Position numbers and translations under genes: made by a program | Source: Ardenticatenaceae bacterium | GTDB lineage: Bacteria; Chloroflexota; Anaerolineae; Promineifilales; Promineifilaceae | Direction of reading: 5' to 3' | Length of the DNA stretch: 64,000 nt | NCBI GenBank assembly: GCA_020634435.1 | Contig: JACKBS010000006.1 | Location: 735,868-799,867 of the forward strand | Shown here: in pieces, positions 24,629 through 33,546 of the stretch | Layout of the letters: every line of letters begins with the position of its first letter | How positions within the stretch are numbered: position 1 is the first letter of the stretch | The notes under the pieces: generated by a model | The model's database searches: none | What the model saw: only the letters and a program-made list of their open reading frames with translations | What the model was told of the DNA's origin: nothing

Positions 24629-24865
24629 AAACGTTTGTTGTGGTTGGGCAAGGTGTGCGAAGCGTGGTCCGGTAATGATGTTTACTACGCTTTATGATAC
24701 ATCATTTTAGGGGGCAACGGCCGTTTCCTCTCCCAATTCCTTGACATTTACCCAGACGGCTATAAACTCCCGCAACTTTTTTAACAATCGGATGAAAATC
24801 ACTCTGTTCTTGCGAATGCCCGGGGTAGGGTTTTCTGTTAGACGCCTCTTTTGTTGGGGTAACTG

Positions 24866-26035
24866 TTGAATAAACGAGCGTTTCAACACCTCGTTTTAGG
24901 CCTTGGTGGAATTGGGAGCGCAGCTGCGTATTGGCTGGCACGTCAGACAGGCGGCGACGTCCTGGGTCTGGAGCAATTTGCGTTGGGTCATGTCCGGGGT
25001 GGCTCGCAGGATCATTCCCGCATCATCCGACTTTCCTATCATAATCCCTTCTACGTTAATTTAGCCAAAGAAGCATACCGGGCCTGGGCCGCAGTGGAAG
25101 CGGATTCAGGCGATCAGCTGGTGTATAAAACCGGTGGCCTCGATTTGTCCCCGGCTGGCTCTCGCCTGCCCCTTAACGATTACACCAACAGCTTAATTGC
25201 TCACAACATCCCCTACGAACTACTCGACGCGGCCGAAATTATGCGCCGTTGGCCGCAGTGGCGTTTGCCCGACCACGTAACTGGCCTTTATCAGACCGAA
25301 AGTGGCCTGGTGGCCGCTGCTAAAAGTAACGCCACCCACCAAAGGATGGCTCGCGAATACGGCGCAACCTTGCGTGACAACGCCCCCGTCACCGCTATAC
25401 ACACGGCGGGCAATGAAATTACCGTTGTGGCGGGCGGCGAAACATACACATGCGAGAAGCTGGTGATTGCCAGCGGCGCATGGTCCAATCAACTGCTGGC
25501 CCACTTTGGCCAACACATCAACCTTACCGTGACCCAAGAGCAGGTGACGTATTACGCCTCGCCCCATCCGGCAGATTATGCGCTGGAGCGCTTCCCCATC
25601 TGGATATGGCTCGACGAGCCGTGTTTTTACGGTTTTCCCGCCTTTGGTGAATCTGGCCCCAAGATTGCCCAGGATGTGGGTGGTCGGGAAACTACGGCCG
25701 AATCCCGCACTTTTGAAATCGATCCTGCCGGTTTCCAGCGCACCAACACCTTTTTACGCCAACATCTCCCCACTGCTCATGGTCCCGTCATTCTGAGCAA
25801 AACATGCCTCTACACCATGCCGCCCGACCGGGATTTTGTGCTGGACACGCTGCCTGAGCATCCCAACGTGGCCGTGGCCATCGGCGCGGGGCACGCCTTC
25901 AAGTTTGCTTCGCTGCTGGGCAAACTGCTGAGCCAGCTGGCCCTTGCCGGGCAATCTGAGCTTGACTTGACCCCGTTCCACTTCAGTCGCCCCATTCTCT
26001 TTGCTGAAAATCCGGTGAAAGAGTTTATGGTTTAA
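24866..26035 (+). CDS. Sarcosine oxidase/N-methyltryptophan oxidase-like flavoprotein
   Basis: A 389-aa FAD-dependent amine oxidase (DAO fold). The dinucleotide motif GLGGIGSAAAYWLA is at residues 12-25. Cys314 in SKTCLYTMPPDRDFVLD aligns with the Cys that covalently holds FAD in monomeric sarcosine oxidase, and the end GAGHAFKFASLLGKLLSQLA fits that family. It oxidises a secondary N-methyl amino acid to formaldehyde, glycine and H2O2, by family knowledge. The start is a TTG with GGGGT upstream; no better ATG is present. It lies 41 bases before an ABC binding-protein gene on the same strand, suggesting its substrate is imported. Confidence 0.88.
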   Translation: MNKRAFQHLVLGLGGIGSAAAYWLARQTGGDVLGLEQFALGHVRGGSQDHSRIIRLSYHNPFYVNLAKEAYRAWAAVEADSGDQLVYKTGGLDLSPAGSRLPLNDYTNSLIAHNIPYELLDAAEIMRRWPQWRLPDHVTGLYQTESGLVAAAKSNATHQRMAREYGATLRDNAPVTAIHTAGNEITVVAGGETYTCEKLVIASGAWSNQLLAHFGQHINLTVTQEQVTYYASPHPADYALERFPIWIWLDEPCFYGFPAFGESGPKIAQDVGGRETTAESRTFEIDPAGFQRTNTFLRQHLPTAHGPVILSKTCLYTMPPDRDFVLDTLPEHPNVAVAIGAGHAFKFASLLGKLLSQLALAGQSELDLTPFHFSRPILFAENPVKEFMV

Positions 26036-26040
26036 TTGGT

Positions 26041-26055
26041 AGGTGCGTCGCACCT
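26041..26055. repeat. Short hairpin AGGTGCGTCGCACCT
   Basis: A seven-base stem around one T lies in the spacer between the oxidase and the binding-protein gene, 21 bases before the ATG. It resembles a dispersed short palindrome and has no T-run. Confidence 0.55.
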
Positions 26056-26076
26056 CTGGAAAAAAGGAGAAGAAAG

Positions 26077-27801
26077 ATGAAGAAGGACCTTGTTTACAAG
26101 TTGTGGTTGTTTTTATTGCTGGCTGGGTTGCTGGCAGCTTGTGGCGGCAGTGAAACAGATTCTGCCGACACGGACAGCAGCGATAGCAGTGACACAACCA
26201 GCGAAACGGCCGATACAGAACCGGCCGACAGCAGTGAGCCCGTGGTGCTGCGCATCGGTTGGGCTGGCAGCCCCGACACGCTGAATCCGGGAACGGCCGT
26301 TCTCTCTGAAGCGTACACCCTGTTTGAACTGGTTTATGACTCGATGTATCAGCTAAACCTGGACGGCACCTACAGCCTGGAGCTGGCCGACAGCGTAGAC
26401 GTTTCTGAAGATGGTCTGGTTTACACCTACCACATCCGCGACGGCATCACCTTCCACGATGGCGAACCGCTCACCGCTGAAGACGTTGCCTTCTCGTACA
26501 ATCTGTATGCTACCCAGGAAGATTTCCCCTTCCTGCCCGTCTACACCGAATTTTTCGACACCGTTGAGGCCGATGACAGCAACAACGTCATCATCACTCT
26601 CACCGACGCCATCCCCAACATCGAAAGCCAGCTGATCTTCCTTTATGTGGTGCCCGAGCATATTTGGGGCAGCCTGGAAGGTGCCGGTATCGCTGAATTT
26701 GAGAACGAAGCGATGATTGGCTCCGGTCCATTTAAGATGGAAGAGTATGCCCAGAATGAATTTGTGCGCTTGGCGGCCGTTAAAGACCATTACCTGAAAG
26801 GCCCGAATATCGACGAAGTGGTGTTCCAGACCTTTGAAAACCAGGATGCCCTGGTGCAAGCCCTGCGCACCGGCCAGGTGGACATGATTACGGAAATGCC
26901 GAATACGGCCGTTGCCTCCCTGCGCAACGACGAAAATATCGAACTGGTCATTGGCCCGCCGCTGGCCCCCAGCGTGACGGACATCATCTTCAACCAGACC
27001 GCCCCGGAAAACTGCCCGCCCGATGACGGTCTCTGCACCGGCCATCCCGCCCTGCAAGACCGTGACGTGCGTTTGGCCCTGGCCCATGCCACCGACAAGC
27101 AGCAAATCATCGACGTGGTGCTGCTCGGCCTTGGTGCCCCCGGCCTCACCCTTATCCCCGACAGCCTGGGCGTGTTCTACAACGATTCGCTGAATGATTA
27201 CGAATATGACGTGGCCCTGGCCAACCAGATTCTGGACGACGCGGGCTACATGGACAGCGACGGCGATGGCATTCGCGAAATGCCCGATGGCAGCAATCCA
27301 CTCACCCTGCGCATGAACTGGCCCAGCGACAGCACCAACGCGCCACGTATGGCCGAACTGCTGGCTGGCATGTGGGCCGAAGTGGGCGTTGGCACCGAGT
27401 TGCAAGCGCTGGACCCTGACGCCCTCACCTCGATCTGCTGCCCCACCTTCGACTTTGACGTGATTCTGTGGGGTTGGGGTTCTGACCCAGACCCGAACTT
27501 CCTGCTCAGCGTCATGCTGACCGATGAAATCCCCACCGGCAACAGCGAAACCGGCTACTCCAACCCGGCGTACGACGAACTGTACCTGGAGCAGGCGGTG
27601 GAACTGGATCAGCAAGTCCGCATCGACACCATCTGGGAAATGCAGCGCATGGTCTTTGACGATGTGGTCTACATCATCCCCTTCTATGCCCAATCGGTGC
27701 AGGCGTTCCGCACCGACCGCTTCACTGGCTGGCAAACCGACGCCGGTAAAGTGGCCCTGGAAGATCCCAGCTCGCTGCTGGTAATCGAACCAGTTCGGTA
27801 A
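26077..27801 (+). CDS. ABC transporter substrate-binding lipoprotein (SBP_bac_5, peptide type)
   Basis: A 574-aa secreted lipoprotein. The signal peptide ends in LAAC (Cys22) and is followed by a Ser/Thr/Asp-rich linker (to about residue 55) that tethers the domain to the cell surface. The mature part has the family-5 signatures LRIGWAGSPDTLNP, YTYHIRDGITFHDGEPLTAEDVAFSY, GSGPFKMEEY and DRDVRLALAHATDKQQII. AAGGAG precedes the ATG. Substrates may be peptides, opines or other small molecules; Cys-rich NCPPDDGLC and SICC segments are unusual. It heads a five-gene ABC operon (26077-31864). Confidence 0.93.
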   Translation: MKKDLVYKLWLFLLLAGLLAACGGSETDSADTDSSDSSDTTSETADTEPADSSEPVVLRIGWAGSPDTLNPGTAVLSEAYTLFELVYDSMYQLNLDGTYSLELADSVDVSEDGLVYTYHIRDGITFHDGEPLTAEDVAFSYNLYATQEDFPFLPVYTEFFDTVEADDSNNVIITLTDAIPNIESQLIFLYVVPEHIWGSLEGAGIAEFENEAMIGSGPFKMEEYAQNEFVRLAAVKDHYLKGPNIDEVVFQTFENQDALVQALRTGQVDMITEMPNTAVASLRNDENIELVIGPPLAPSVTDIIFNQTAPENCPPDDGLCTGHPALQDRDVRLALAHATDKQQIIDVVLLGLGAPGLTLIPDSLGVFYNDSLNDYEYDVALANQILDDAGYMDSDGDGIREMPDGSNPLTLRMNWPSDSTNAPRMAELLAGMWAEVGVGTELQALDPDALTSICCPTFDFDVILWGWGSDPDPNFLLSVMLTDEIPTGNSETGYSNPAYDELYLEQAVELDQQVRIDTIWEMQRMVFDDVVYIIPFYAQSVQAFRTDRFTGWQTDAGKVALEDPSSLLVIEPVR

Positions 27802-27873
27802 TCCGTAATCGGTGGTCGGTGAACGGTAATCGGTCATTTACTGATTACCGTTTACCGATTACCGTTCACCGCT
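27799..27873. repeat. Junction inverted repeat (CGGTGAACGGTAATCGGT family)
   Basis: Begins at the TAA of the binding-protein gene and ends two bases before the permease ATG. Arms 27817-27834 and 27854-27871 are perfect 18-base inverted copies. The same words occur inside hypF at 34180-34222 and 34750-34807. Confidence 0.85.
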
Positions 27874-27874
27874 C

Positions 27875-28906
27875 ATGAGACAATCTCGCTACCTCCTCAA
27901 AAAAATCGGCTGGGCGCTGTTGACGGTGCTCATTGTCATTCTGCTGAACTTTTTCCTCTTCCGCATTTTGCCGGGCGACCCGGCGCGGGCGGGCATTCGC
28001 GATCCGCGCCTGACGCAGGACGCCGTGGCCGCCATCCGTGAGCGGTTTGGTCTGGACAAGCCAGTCATCAACTGCTTCGAATCGCTCAATCCGGTGAAGA
28101 TTGGTAGCTGCGGCGTGAATCCGCTGGACACACAGCTGTTCATTTACATCGGCAATCTGCTGCGCGGGGAATTGGGCATTAGCTACCACACCAACCGCCC
28201 GGTGCTGGATATGCTCAAGGAGCAGCTGTGGAACACCGTGCTGCTGATTGGGGCGGGGCAGATTTTGGCGATTGTGTTTGGCATGGGGCTGGCCATCCTG
28301 GCGGCGTGGCGGGCGCGAACCTCTTTGGATTATACGGCCGTACTCGCCAGCCTTACCTTTTGGAGTTTACCCACCTTCTGGCTGGGTATCATTCTGCTGT
28401 TTTGGGGCAGCACCCAGTTTGGCTTGCCCACCGGCGGCAAGGCCACACCCGGCGGCAACTTTGCCACCATCTGGCAGGAGTGGGCCGACATCGGGCGGCA
28501 TTTGCTGTTGCCCACGCTCACCTACACCATCGTCTTTTTGGGCGAGTACATGCTCATCATGCGCAGCACGCTGCTGGACGTGTTGAGCGAGGATTACATC
28601 CTCACCGCCAAGGCCAAAGGGCTGCGCACCGTGCAAATCCTCAAGGATCACGCCCTGCAAAACGCCATGCTGCCAATGGTGACGATCATCGCCCTGAATT
28701 TAGGTTTTACCGTGGCCGGAGCCATCCAAATCGAGACCGTTTTTTCCTGGCCAGGGCTGGGCGGGGCCATTTTTGAAGCCGTGGGGCGCAAAGATTACCC
28801 GATGCTGCAAGGGGCGTTTTTGCTCATTGCCATCAGCGTCATTTTTGCCAATCTTATTGCCGATTTGTTGTATTCATACCTTGATCCACGGGTGCAGGCA
28901 GGTTAA
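27875..28906 (+). CDS. ABC transporter permease, DppB/OppB type
   Basis: A 343-aa inner-membrane protein with six predicted helices. It opens with the family stretch YLLKKIGWALLTVLIVILLNFFLFRILPGDPA, and the EAA-like cytoplasmic loop for the ATPase is EDYILTAKAKGLRTVQILKDHALQNAMLPM near residue 240. An extra Cys-containing segment (NCFESLNPVKIGSCG, near residue 67) lies in the first periplasmic loop and is not usual in DppB. The stop overlaps the next start (TAATG). Confidence 0.93.
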   Translation: MRQSRYLLKKIGWALLTVLIVILLNFFLFRILPGDPARAGIRDPRLTQDAVAAIRERFGLDKPVINCFESLNPVKIGSCGVNPLDTQLFIYIGNLLRGELGISYHTNRPVLDMLKEQLWNTVLLIGAGQILAIVFGMGLAILAAWRARTSLDYTAVLASLTFWSLPTFWLGIILLFWGSTQFGLPTGGKATPGGNFATIWQEWADIGRHLLLPTLTYTIVFLGEYMLIMRSTLLDVLSEDYILTAKAKGLRTVQILKDHALQNAMLPMVTIIALNLGFTVAGAIQIETVFSWPGLGGAIFEAVGRKDYPMLQGAFLLIAISVIFANLIADLLYSYLDPRVQAG

Positions 28907-29850
28907 TGATGAGTGAAACGGCCGTTGGCGCAACTTCCTTCCGTGGTTTTTGGCGCAGCTTCCGCCGCAGCCGCATGGGGCTGGTGGGGCTGTTCATGCT
29001 CCTTGTGGTTGTTTTGATGGCCATCTTTGCCCCGGTCATCGCCCCCTACGACCCCAAAGAGGTGGTTCGTGTAACCATTGACGACATTTACGCCGCACCT
29101 AGCGCCACGCACTGGCTGGGCACCGACGACGCCGGACGAGATGTGCTGTCTAACTTCATTTATGGCTCGCGCGTCTCGCTGATTGTCGGCTTTTTTGCCT
29201 CGTTTATCTCTATCTTTATTGGCAGTTTGGTGGGCATTGTGGCTGGCTTTTATGGTGGCCGCGCCGAAAATCTGCTGATGCGTTTTACCGACATCATGCT
29301 GGTTATCCCCGATTTGCCGCTGGCGGTGGTCATCGTGGCGCTGACCAAACCGAGCCTGTGGAACATCATTTTTGTGATTGGGCTGCTGGGTTGGACTGGT
29401 TCGGCGCGGCTGGTCCGTTCGCAAACGCTGGCGGTGAAGCAGCGCAAATTTGTGCTGCGGGCGCGCTCCATTGGCGCAGGCAACATGCACATCATCCGCC
29501 ACCACATCTTGCCCATGGTGCTGCCGCTGATTGTGGTGAACACCGTTCTGGTCATCTCGCTGGCAATTTTGAACGAGAGCACGCTCAGCTTCCTAGGCCT
29601 ATCTGACCCCACGGCGCTGAGCTGGGGGCAGATGCTGAATTTTGCCTTTACCCGTGGCGCGATGAGTGCCCGCGCCTGGTGGGCGCTGGTGATGCCCGGC
29701 CTGGGCATCGTCTGGGCCGTGCTGGCCTGCACGCTGTTGGGGCAGGGACTGGAGCAGGTGCTCAATCCGCGTTTGGAGACGCATCATCTGGCGGTGGGGG
29801 CGCAAATGGTGGATCGCCGTGCGCCAGCCGGGGCGGAGGCGCAGGCATGA
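28906..29850 (+). CDS. ABC transporter permease, DppC/OppC type
   Basis: A 314-aa membrane permease with an N-terminal OppC_N segment (SFRRSRMGLVGLFMLLVVVLMAIFAPVIAPYDP), the GTDDAGRDVLSNFIYGSRVSL hallmark near residue 65 and the ATPase-contact loop VRSQTLAVKQRKFVLRARSIGAGN. It forms the heteromeric channel with the DppB-type protein before it. Its ATG overlaps the upstream stop and its own TGA overlaps the next ATG (ATGA), which shows tight translational coupling. Confidence 0.93.
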   Translation: MMSETAVGATSFRGFWRSFRRSRMGLVGLFMLLVVVLMAIFAPVIAPYDPKEVVRVTIDDIYAAPSATHWLGTDDAGRDVLSNFIYGSRVSLIVGFFASFISIFIGSLVGIVAGFYGGRAENLLMRFTDIMLVIPDLPLAVVIVALTKPSLWNIIFVIGLLGWTGSARLVRSQTLAVKQRKFVLRARSIGAGNMHIIRHHILPMVLPLIVVNTVLVISLAILNESTLSFLGLSDPTALSWGQMLNFAFTRGAMSARAWWALVMPGLGIVWAVLACTLLGQGLEQVLNPRLETHHLAVGAQMVDRRAPAGAEAQA

Positions 29851-30884
29851 GATCATTGCAGAAAGCGCCTGTTTTGCTAGAGGTGCGCGGCTTGAGCACC
29901 GATTTTTTGATAGCTGGCGAGGAACCCGCTCATGCGCTGGTGGACATCAATTTTAAGCTGCGTGAGGGTGAGGTGTTGGGCATTGTGGGTGAGAGCGGCT
30001 GCGGCAAGACGACGCTGATGTTGTCGTTGATGCGATTATTGCCCGCAAACGGCCGTATCACTTCTGGACAGATCAACTTTATGGATCAGGATTTGCTCTC
30101 CCTTTCTGAGCGAGAAATGGGCGACGTACGCTGGAAAAATGTCGCCATGATTTTTCAGGGAGCGATGAATGCGCTGAACCCGGTGCATACCGTGGGCCGC
30201 CAAATTGCCGAGGCGATCATCCAGCACAACTACATCACCGACCAAAAGCTGGTGACCGACCGAGTCGTGGAGCTGTTGGAACTGGTGGGCATCGGCGCGG
30301 AGCGGAAGGACCAATACCCGCACCAATATTCCGGCGGGATGCGTCAGCGGGCAATGATCGCCATGGCTCTGGCTTGCAATCCGCAGGTGGTGATTGCCGA
30401 CGAGCCAACCACGGCGCTGGACGTGATGATCCAGGCCCAAATTTTGGAGCTGTTGGGCAAGCTGCGCGACAAGCTGGGACTGTCTATTCTATTTGTGACC
30501 CATGACCTGGGCGTGGTGGCCGAAATGTGCGACACGGTACTGGTGATGTACGGTGGCGTCACGGCCGAATATGCTGATGTGGACACCATTTTTAACGCGC
30601 CACAGCATCCGTACACCCAAGAATTGCTGCGCGCCTTCCCAGATTTAACAAAGCCAACCGAAAAGCTGGTGAGCATTCCTGGTTATCCGCCGCGTCTCAA
30701 CGCGCTGCCACCGGGCTGCCGCTTTGCGCCACGCTGCCCGCACGTCTTTGACCGCTGCCATGTGGAACAGCCTGAACTGCATGCGTTAAACGGCCGTCAT
30801 TTTGCTAGCTGTCATCTGGTTGAAACCGAATCTACTATTTCCCCGGAAACTTTGAAGTTTCTGGGGAAATCCAACGAATCATGA
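29847..30884 (+). CDS. ABC transporter ATP-binding protein, DppD/OppD type
   Basis: A 345-aa ATPase from the ATG at 29847, which overlaps the preceding stop. It has Walker A GESGCGKT, Q-loop IFQGAMNALNP, signature YSGGMRQR, Walker B VVIADEPTTALD and H-loop THD, with the C-terminal oligo_HPY region LPPGCRFAPRCPHVFDRC, whose Cys residues can bind an Fe-S cluster or metal in relatives. The last 16 residues or so (STISPETLKFLGKS) are encoded by a 34-base inverted repeat that elsewhere is intergenic, so the tail looks recently acquired. Confidence 0.93.
   Translation: MRSLQKAPVLLEVRGLSTDFLIAGEEPAHALVDINFKLREGEVLGIVGESGCGKTTLMLSLMRLLPANGRITSGQINFMDQDLLSLSEREMGDVRWKNVAMIFQGAMNALNPVHTVGRQIAEAIIQHNYITDQKLVTDRVVELLELVGIGAERKDQYPHQYSGGMRQRAMIAMALACNPQVVIADEPTTALDVMIQAQILELLGKLRDKLGLSILFVTHDLGVVAEMCDTVLVMYGGVTAEYADVDTIFNAPQHPYTQELLRAFPDLTKPTEKLVSIPGYPPRLNALPPGCRFAPRCPHVFDRCHVEQPELHALNGRHFASCHLVETESTISPETLKFLGKSNES
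30837..30870. repeat. 15-base-arm inverted repeat embedded in coding sequence
   Basis: Arms ATTTCCCCGGAAACT and AGTTTCTGGGGAAAT with a TTGA loop. It is the same family as 44437-44469 (one substitution per arm pair), but here it lies in frame in the C-terminal codons of the DppD-type ATPase, ending ten bases before the next ATG. Confidence 0.85.
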
Positions 30885-31864
30885 GTAAACAACAGCCCAT
30901 CATCGAAGTAAAAAATCTGCGTAAGCTGTTCCCAGTGAAAAAGACGTCGCTGTGGGAGCAGGAAGAGAAGTTTGTCCATGCCGTGGACGATGTGAGCTTT
31001 GTGCTGCACCCCGGCGAGGTGTTGGCGCTGGTGGGCGAGAGCGGCTGCGGTAAATCTACCCTGGCGCTGACGCTAATGAATCTGGAAGCGCCAACTGAGG
31101 GGCAAATCTTCTTTGAGGGCGAAGATGTGACGTACCTGAGCGGCAAGCCGCTGCAAGAAATGCGGCGGCACATCCAGATGGTGTTTCAGGACCCGTATGA
31201 ATCGCTCAACCCCACAATGACGATTGGCGACATCGTGGCCGAACCACTGGTGGTGCATCGCCTGGCACCGGACAAGCAAGAGCGACAAGAGCGGGTGGTG
31301 CGGGCGCTGGAAGATGCCGGATTAAAGCCAGCTAGTAACTTCATGCATCGCTATCCGCACGAATTGTCTGGCGGGCAGCGGCAGCGGGTGGTTATTGCTG
31401 GGGCGCTGGTGCTGGAACCGAAGGTGCTGCTGGCCGATGAGCCAGTCTCCATGCTGGACGTCAGCATTCGCGCCGAGATTTTGAATTTGCTGGCGTCTTT
31501 GCGCGAGACGCGGGGCATTTCGGTGCTGTTCATCACCCATGATTTGGGCACGGTGGCCTATTTTGCCGACCGGATTGCGGTGATGTACCTGGGCCGGATG
31601 GTGGAGCAGGGCGAGACGTTGGCGGTGTTGGAACGGCCGTTGCACCCCTACACCAAAGCGCTTCTTTCCGTCATGCCCGTACCCAACCCTCGGCTGCGGC
31701 GTGAGCGCATCATTTTGCAGGGGGAAACGCCCAACCCGATTAACCTGCCCAGTGGCTGCCGCTTCCATCCGCGCTGCCCCATCGCCCAGCCCCACTGCCA
31801 GGAAACCGACCCCGCCTGGCGCGAAATCGAACCCCGCCACTTTGCCGCCTGCCTTGAGGTTTGA
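30881..31864 (+). CDS. ABC transporter ATP-binding protein, DppF/OppF type
   Basis: A 327-aa ATPase that pairs with the DppD-type subunit. Walker A GESGCGKS, Q-loop VFQDPYESLNP, signature LSGGQRQR, Walker B VLLADEPVSMLD, H-loop THD and the C-terminal oligo_HPY motif LPSGCRFHPRCPIAQPHC are all intact. The ATG overlaps the preceding TGA. It is the last subunit of the importer, and the next gene follows 68 bases later on the same strand. Confidence 0.93.
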   Translation: MSKQQPIIEVKNLRKLFPVKKTSLWEQEEKFVHAVDDVSFVLHPGEVLALVGESGCGKSTLALTLMNLEAPTEGQIFFEGEDVTYLSGKPLQEMRRHIQMVFQDPYESLNPTMTIGDIVAEPLVVHRLAPDKQERQERVVRALEDAGLKPASNFMHRYPHELSGGQRQRVVIAGALVLEPKVLLADEPVSMLDVSIRAEILNLLASLRETRGISVLFITHDLGTVAYFADRIAVMYLGRMVEQGETLAVLERPLHPYTKALLSVMPVPNPRLRRERIILQGETPNPINLPSGCRFHPRCPIAQPHCQETDPAWREIEPRHFAACLEV

Positions 31865-31932
31865 GCTTACGGCCGTTTTCCTGTTAAGATTGTGCCAGCT
31901 ACCCACAACCATCTTTGCTTGCGGAGGAACCC

Positions 31933-33504
31933 ATGAGCCAGCCGAACGGACCAACAGAAGCAGCGGCCCGCATTGTGACCGGTGCCGACTATATCGAGAG
32001 CTTGCGTGGTCGGAATTTGAACGTCTACCTCTTTGGCGAACGCATAACCGAGCCAGTGGATCACCCGATGATACGGCCGTCTATCAACGCCGTCGCCGAA
32101 ACGTATGACCTGGCTGTGCAGCACCCGGAATTGGGAACGGCCGTGTCCCACCTCACCGGCCAGCGTGTCAACCGCTTTTTGCACGTGGCCCACAGCGTTG
32201 AAGATGTGGTGAACCAGAACAAGATGCAGCGGCGGCTGGGCCAACTCACCGGCACCTGCTTCCAGCGCTGCGTGGGCATGGACGCGCTCAATTCGCTCTA
32301 CTCCGTCACCTATGAAATTGATGCCCAGCACGGCACGCCGTACCACAAACGGCTCAAAACGTTCCTGGCCCAGGCGCAGCAGCAAAACGTGGTCATTGGC
32401 GGGGCGATGACCGACGTGAAGGGCGACCGCAGCCTGGCGCCGCACCAGCAGGTGGACCCTGACCTGTACGTTCACATCAGCGCGCGCACAGCCGATGGGG
32501 TGACCATTCGTGGGGCCAAAGCGCACCAGACCGGCTGTATCAATTCTCATTGGCTCATTGTCATGCCTACGCTGCGGCTCAGCCCGGCGGACCGTGATTT
32601 TGCCATTGTGGGCGCGATTCCGGTGACGGCGGAGGGGATTACGTTTGTATACGGCCGTCAGTCGTGCGATACGCGCAGCATGGAAGAGGGCAGCATTGAC
32701 GTGGGCAACGCCCAGTACGGCGGCCAGGAAGCGATGGTTATTTTTGACGATGTGTTTATCCCCAACGAGCTCATTTTTATGGATGGCGAAACCGAGTTTG
32801 CCGCCATGCTGGTAGAGCGCTTCACCTGCTACCACCGGCGCAGCTACGTCTGCAAAAGTGGCGTGGGCGATGTGTTGATTGGGGCCACGGCCACCGCTGC
32901 CGAATACAACGGCGTCGAGCGCGCCTCGCACATTCGCGACAAGCTGGTGGAGATGACCCACCTCAACGAAACGATTTACGCCACGGGTATCGCCGCGTCG
33001 TACCAAAGCCAAGCTACCAAATCCGGCGCGTACCTGTGCGACGACATGCTGGCCAACGTGTGCAAACATCACGTGACGCGCTTTCCTTACGAAATCAGCC
33101 GGTTGGCTCAGGACATCGCCGGTGGGCTGGTGGCCACCATGCCGTCTGAAGCGGACTACATGCACGAGGAGCTGGGGCCACTGCTGGAAAAGTACCTCCA
33201 GGGCCGCGCCGACGTGCCCACGCCGCACCGCATGCGCATCATGCGCTTGATCGAGAACATGACGCTGGGGCGTAACGCCGTCGGCTACCTGACCGAATCC
33301 ATGCACGGCGCGGGTTCGCCGCAAGCTCAGCGCATTCAGATTTACCGCCACATGCAGCTGGCATTTAAGCAGCAGCTGGCCCAGCGCCTGGCCGGAATTG
33401 ATTTGTCGGACGCGGCACGCGACGGGCTGAATGAACTGATGGACAGTTACTTTGCGCGGGTATTTCAAACGGCCGTTGCCCCAACCCCACCGTCTGCTGA
33501 ATAA
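31933..33504 (+). CDS. 4-hydroxyphenylacetate 3-hydroxylase / 4-hydroxybutyryl-CoA dehydratase (AbfD) family enzyme
   Basis: A 523-aa protein of the HpaB/AbfD flavoprotein family. Cys109 and Cys113 (GTCFQRCVG) match the C-x3-C that binds the [4Fe-4S] cluster in 4-hydroxybutyryl-CoA dehydratase, and YHRRSYVCK offers His301 and Cys307 for the other two ligands. In the AbfD I recall the His-Cys interval is seven rather than six, so the cluster is likely but not certain. HpaB hydroxylases lack these residues. GGAGGA decides the ATG at 31933. It would dehydrate or isomerise a hydroxyacyl-CoA by a radical route. The neighbouring importer may supply a precursor. Confidence 0.8.
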   Translation: MSQPNGPTEAAARIVTGADYIESLRGRNLNVYLFGERITEPVDHPMIRPSINAVAETYDLAVQHPELGTAVSHLTGQRVNRFLHVAHSVEDVVNQNKMQRRLGQLTGTCFQRCVGMDALNSLYSVTYEIDAQHGTPYHKRLKTFLAQAQQQNVVIGGAMTDVKGDRSLAPHQQVDPDLYVHISARTADGVTIRGAKAHQTGCINSHWLIVMPTLRLSPADRDFAIVGAIPVTAEGITFVYGRQSCDTRSMEEGSIDVGNAQYGGQEAMVIFDDVFIPNELIFMDGETEFAAMLVERFTCYHRRSYVCKSGVGDVLIGATATAAEYNGVERASHIRDKLVEMTHLNETIYATGIAASYQSQATKSGAYLCDDMLANVCKHHVTRFPYEISRLAQDIAGGLVATMPSEADYMHEELGPLLEKYLQGRADVPTPHRMRIMRLIENMTLGRNAVGYLTESMHGAGSPQAQRIQIYRHMQLAFKQQLAQRLAGIDLSDAARDGLNELMDSYFARVFQTAVAPTPPSAE

Positions 33505-33546
33505 CCCTACATCCCGGTAACGTCGTGATGGGCAGGATCGTGTAAA

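Noticed and set aside
26353..27837. 494-codon minus-strand open frame opposite the binding-protein gene
   Set aside because: The plus strand encodes a textbook SBP_bac_5 lipoprotein; the antisense product has no signal or domain.
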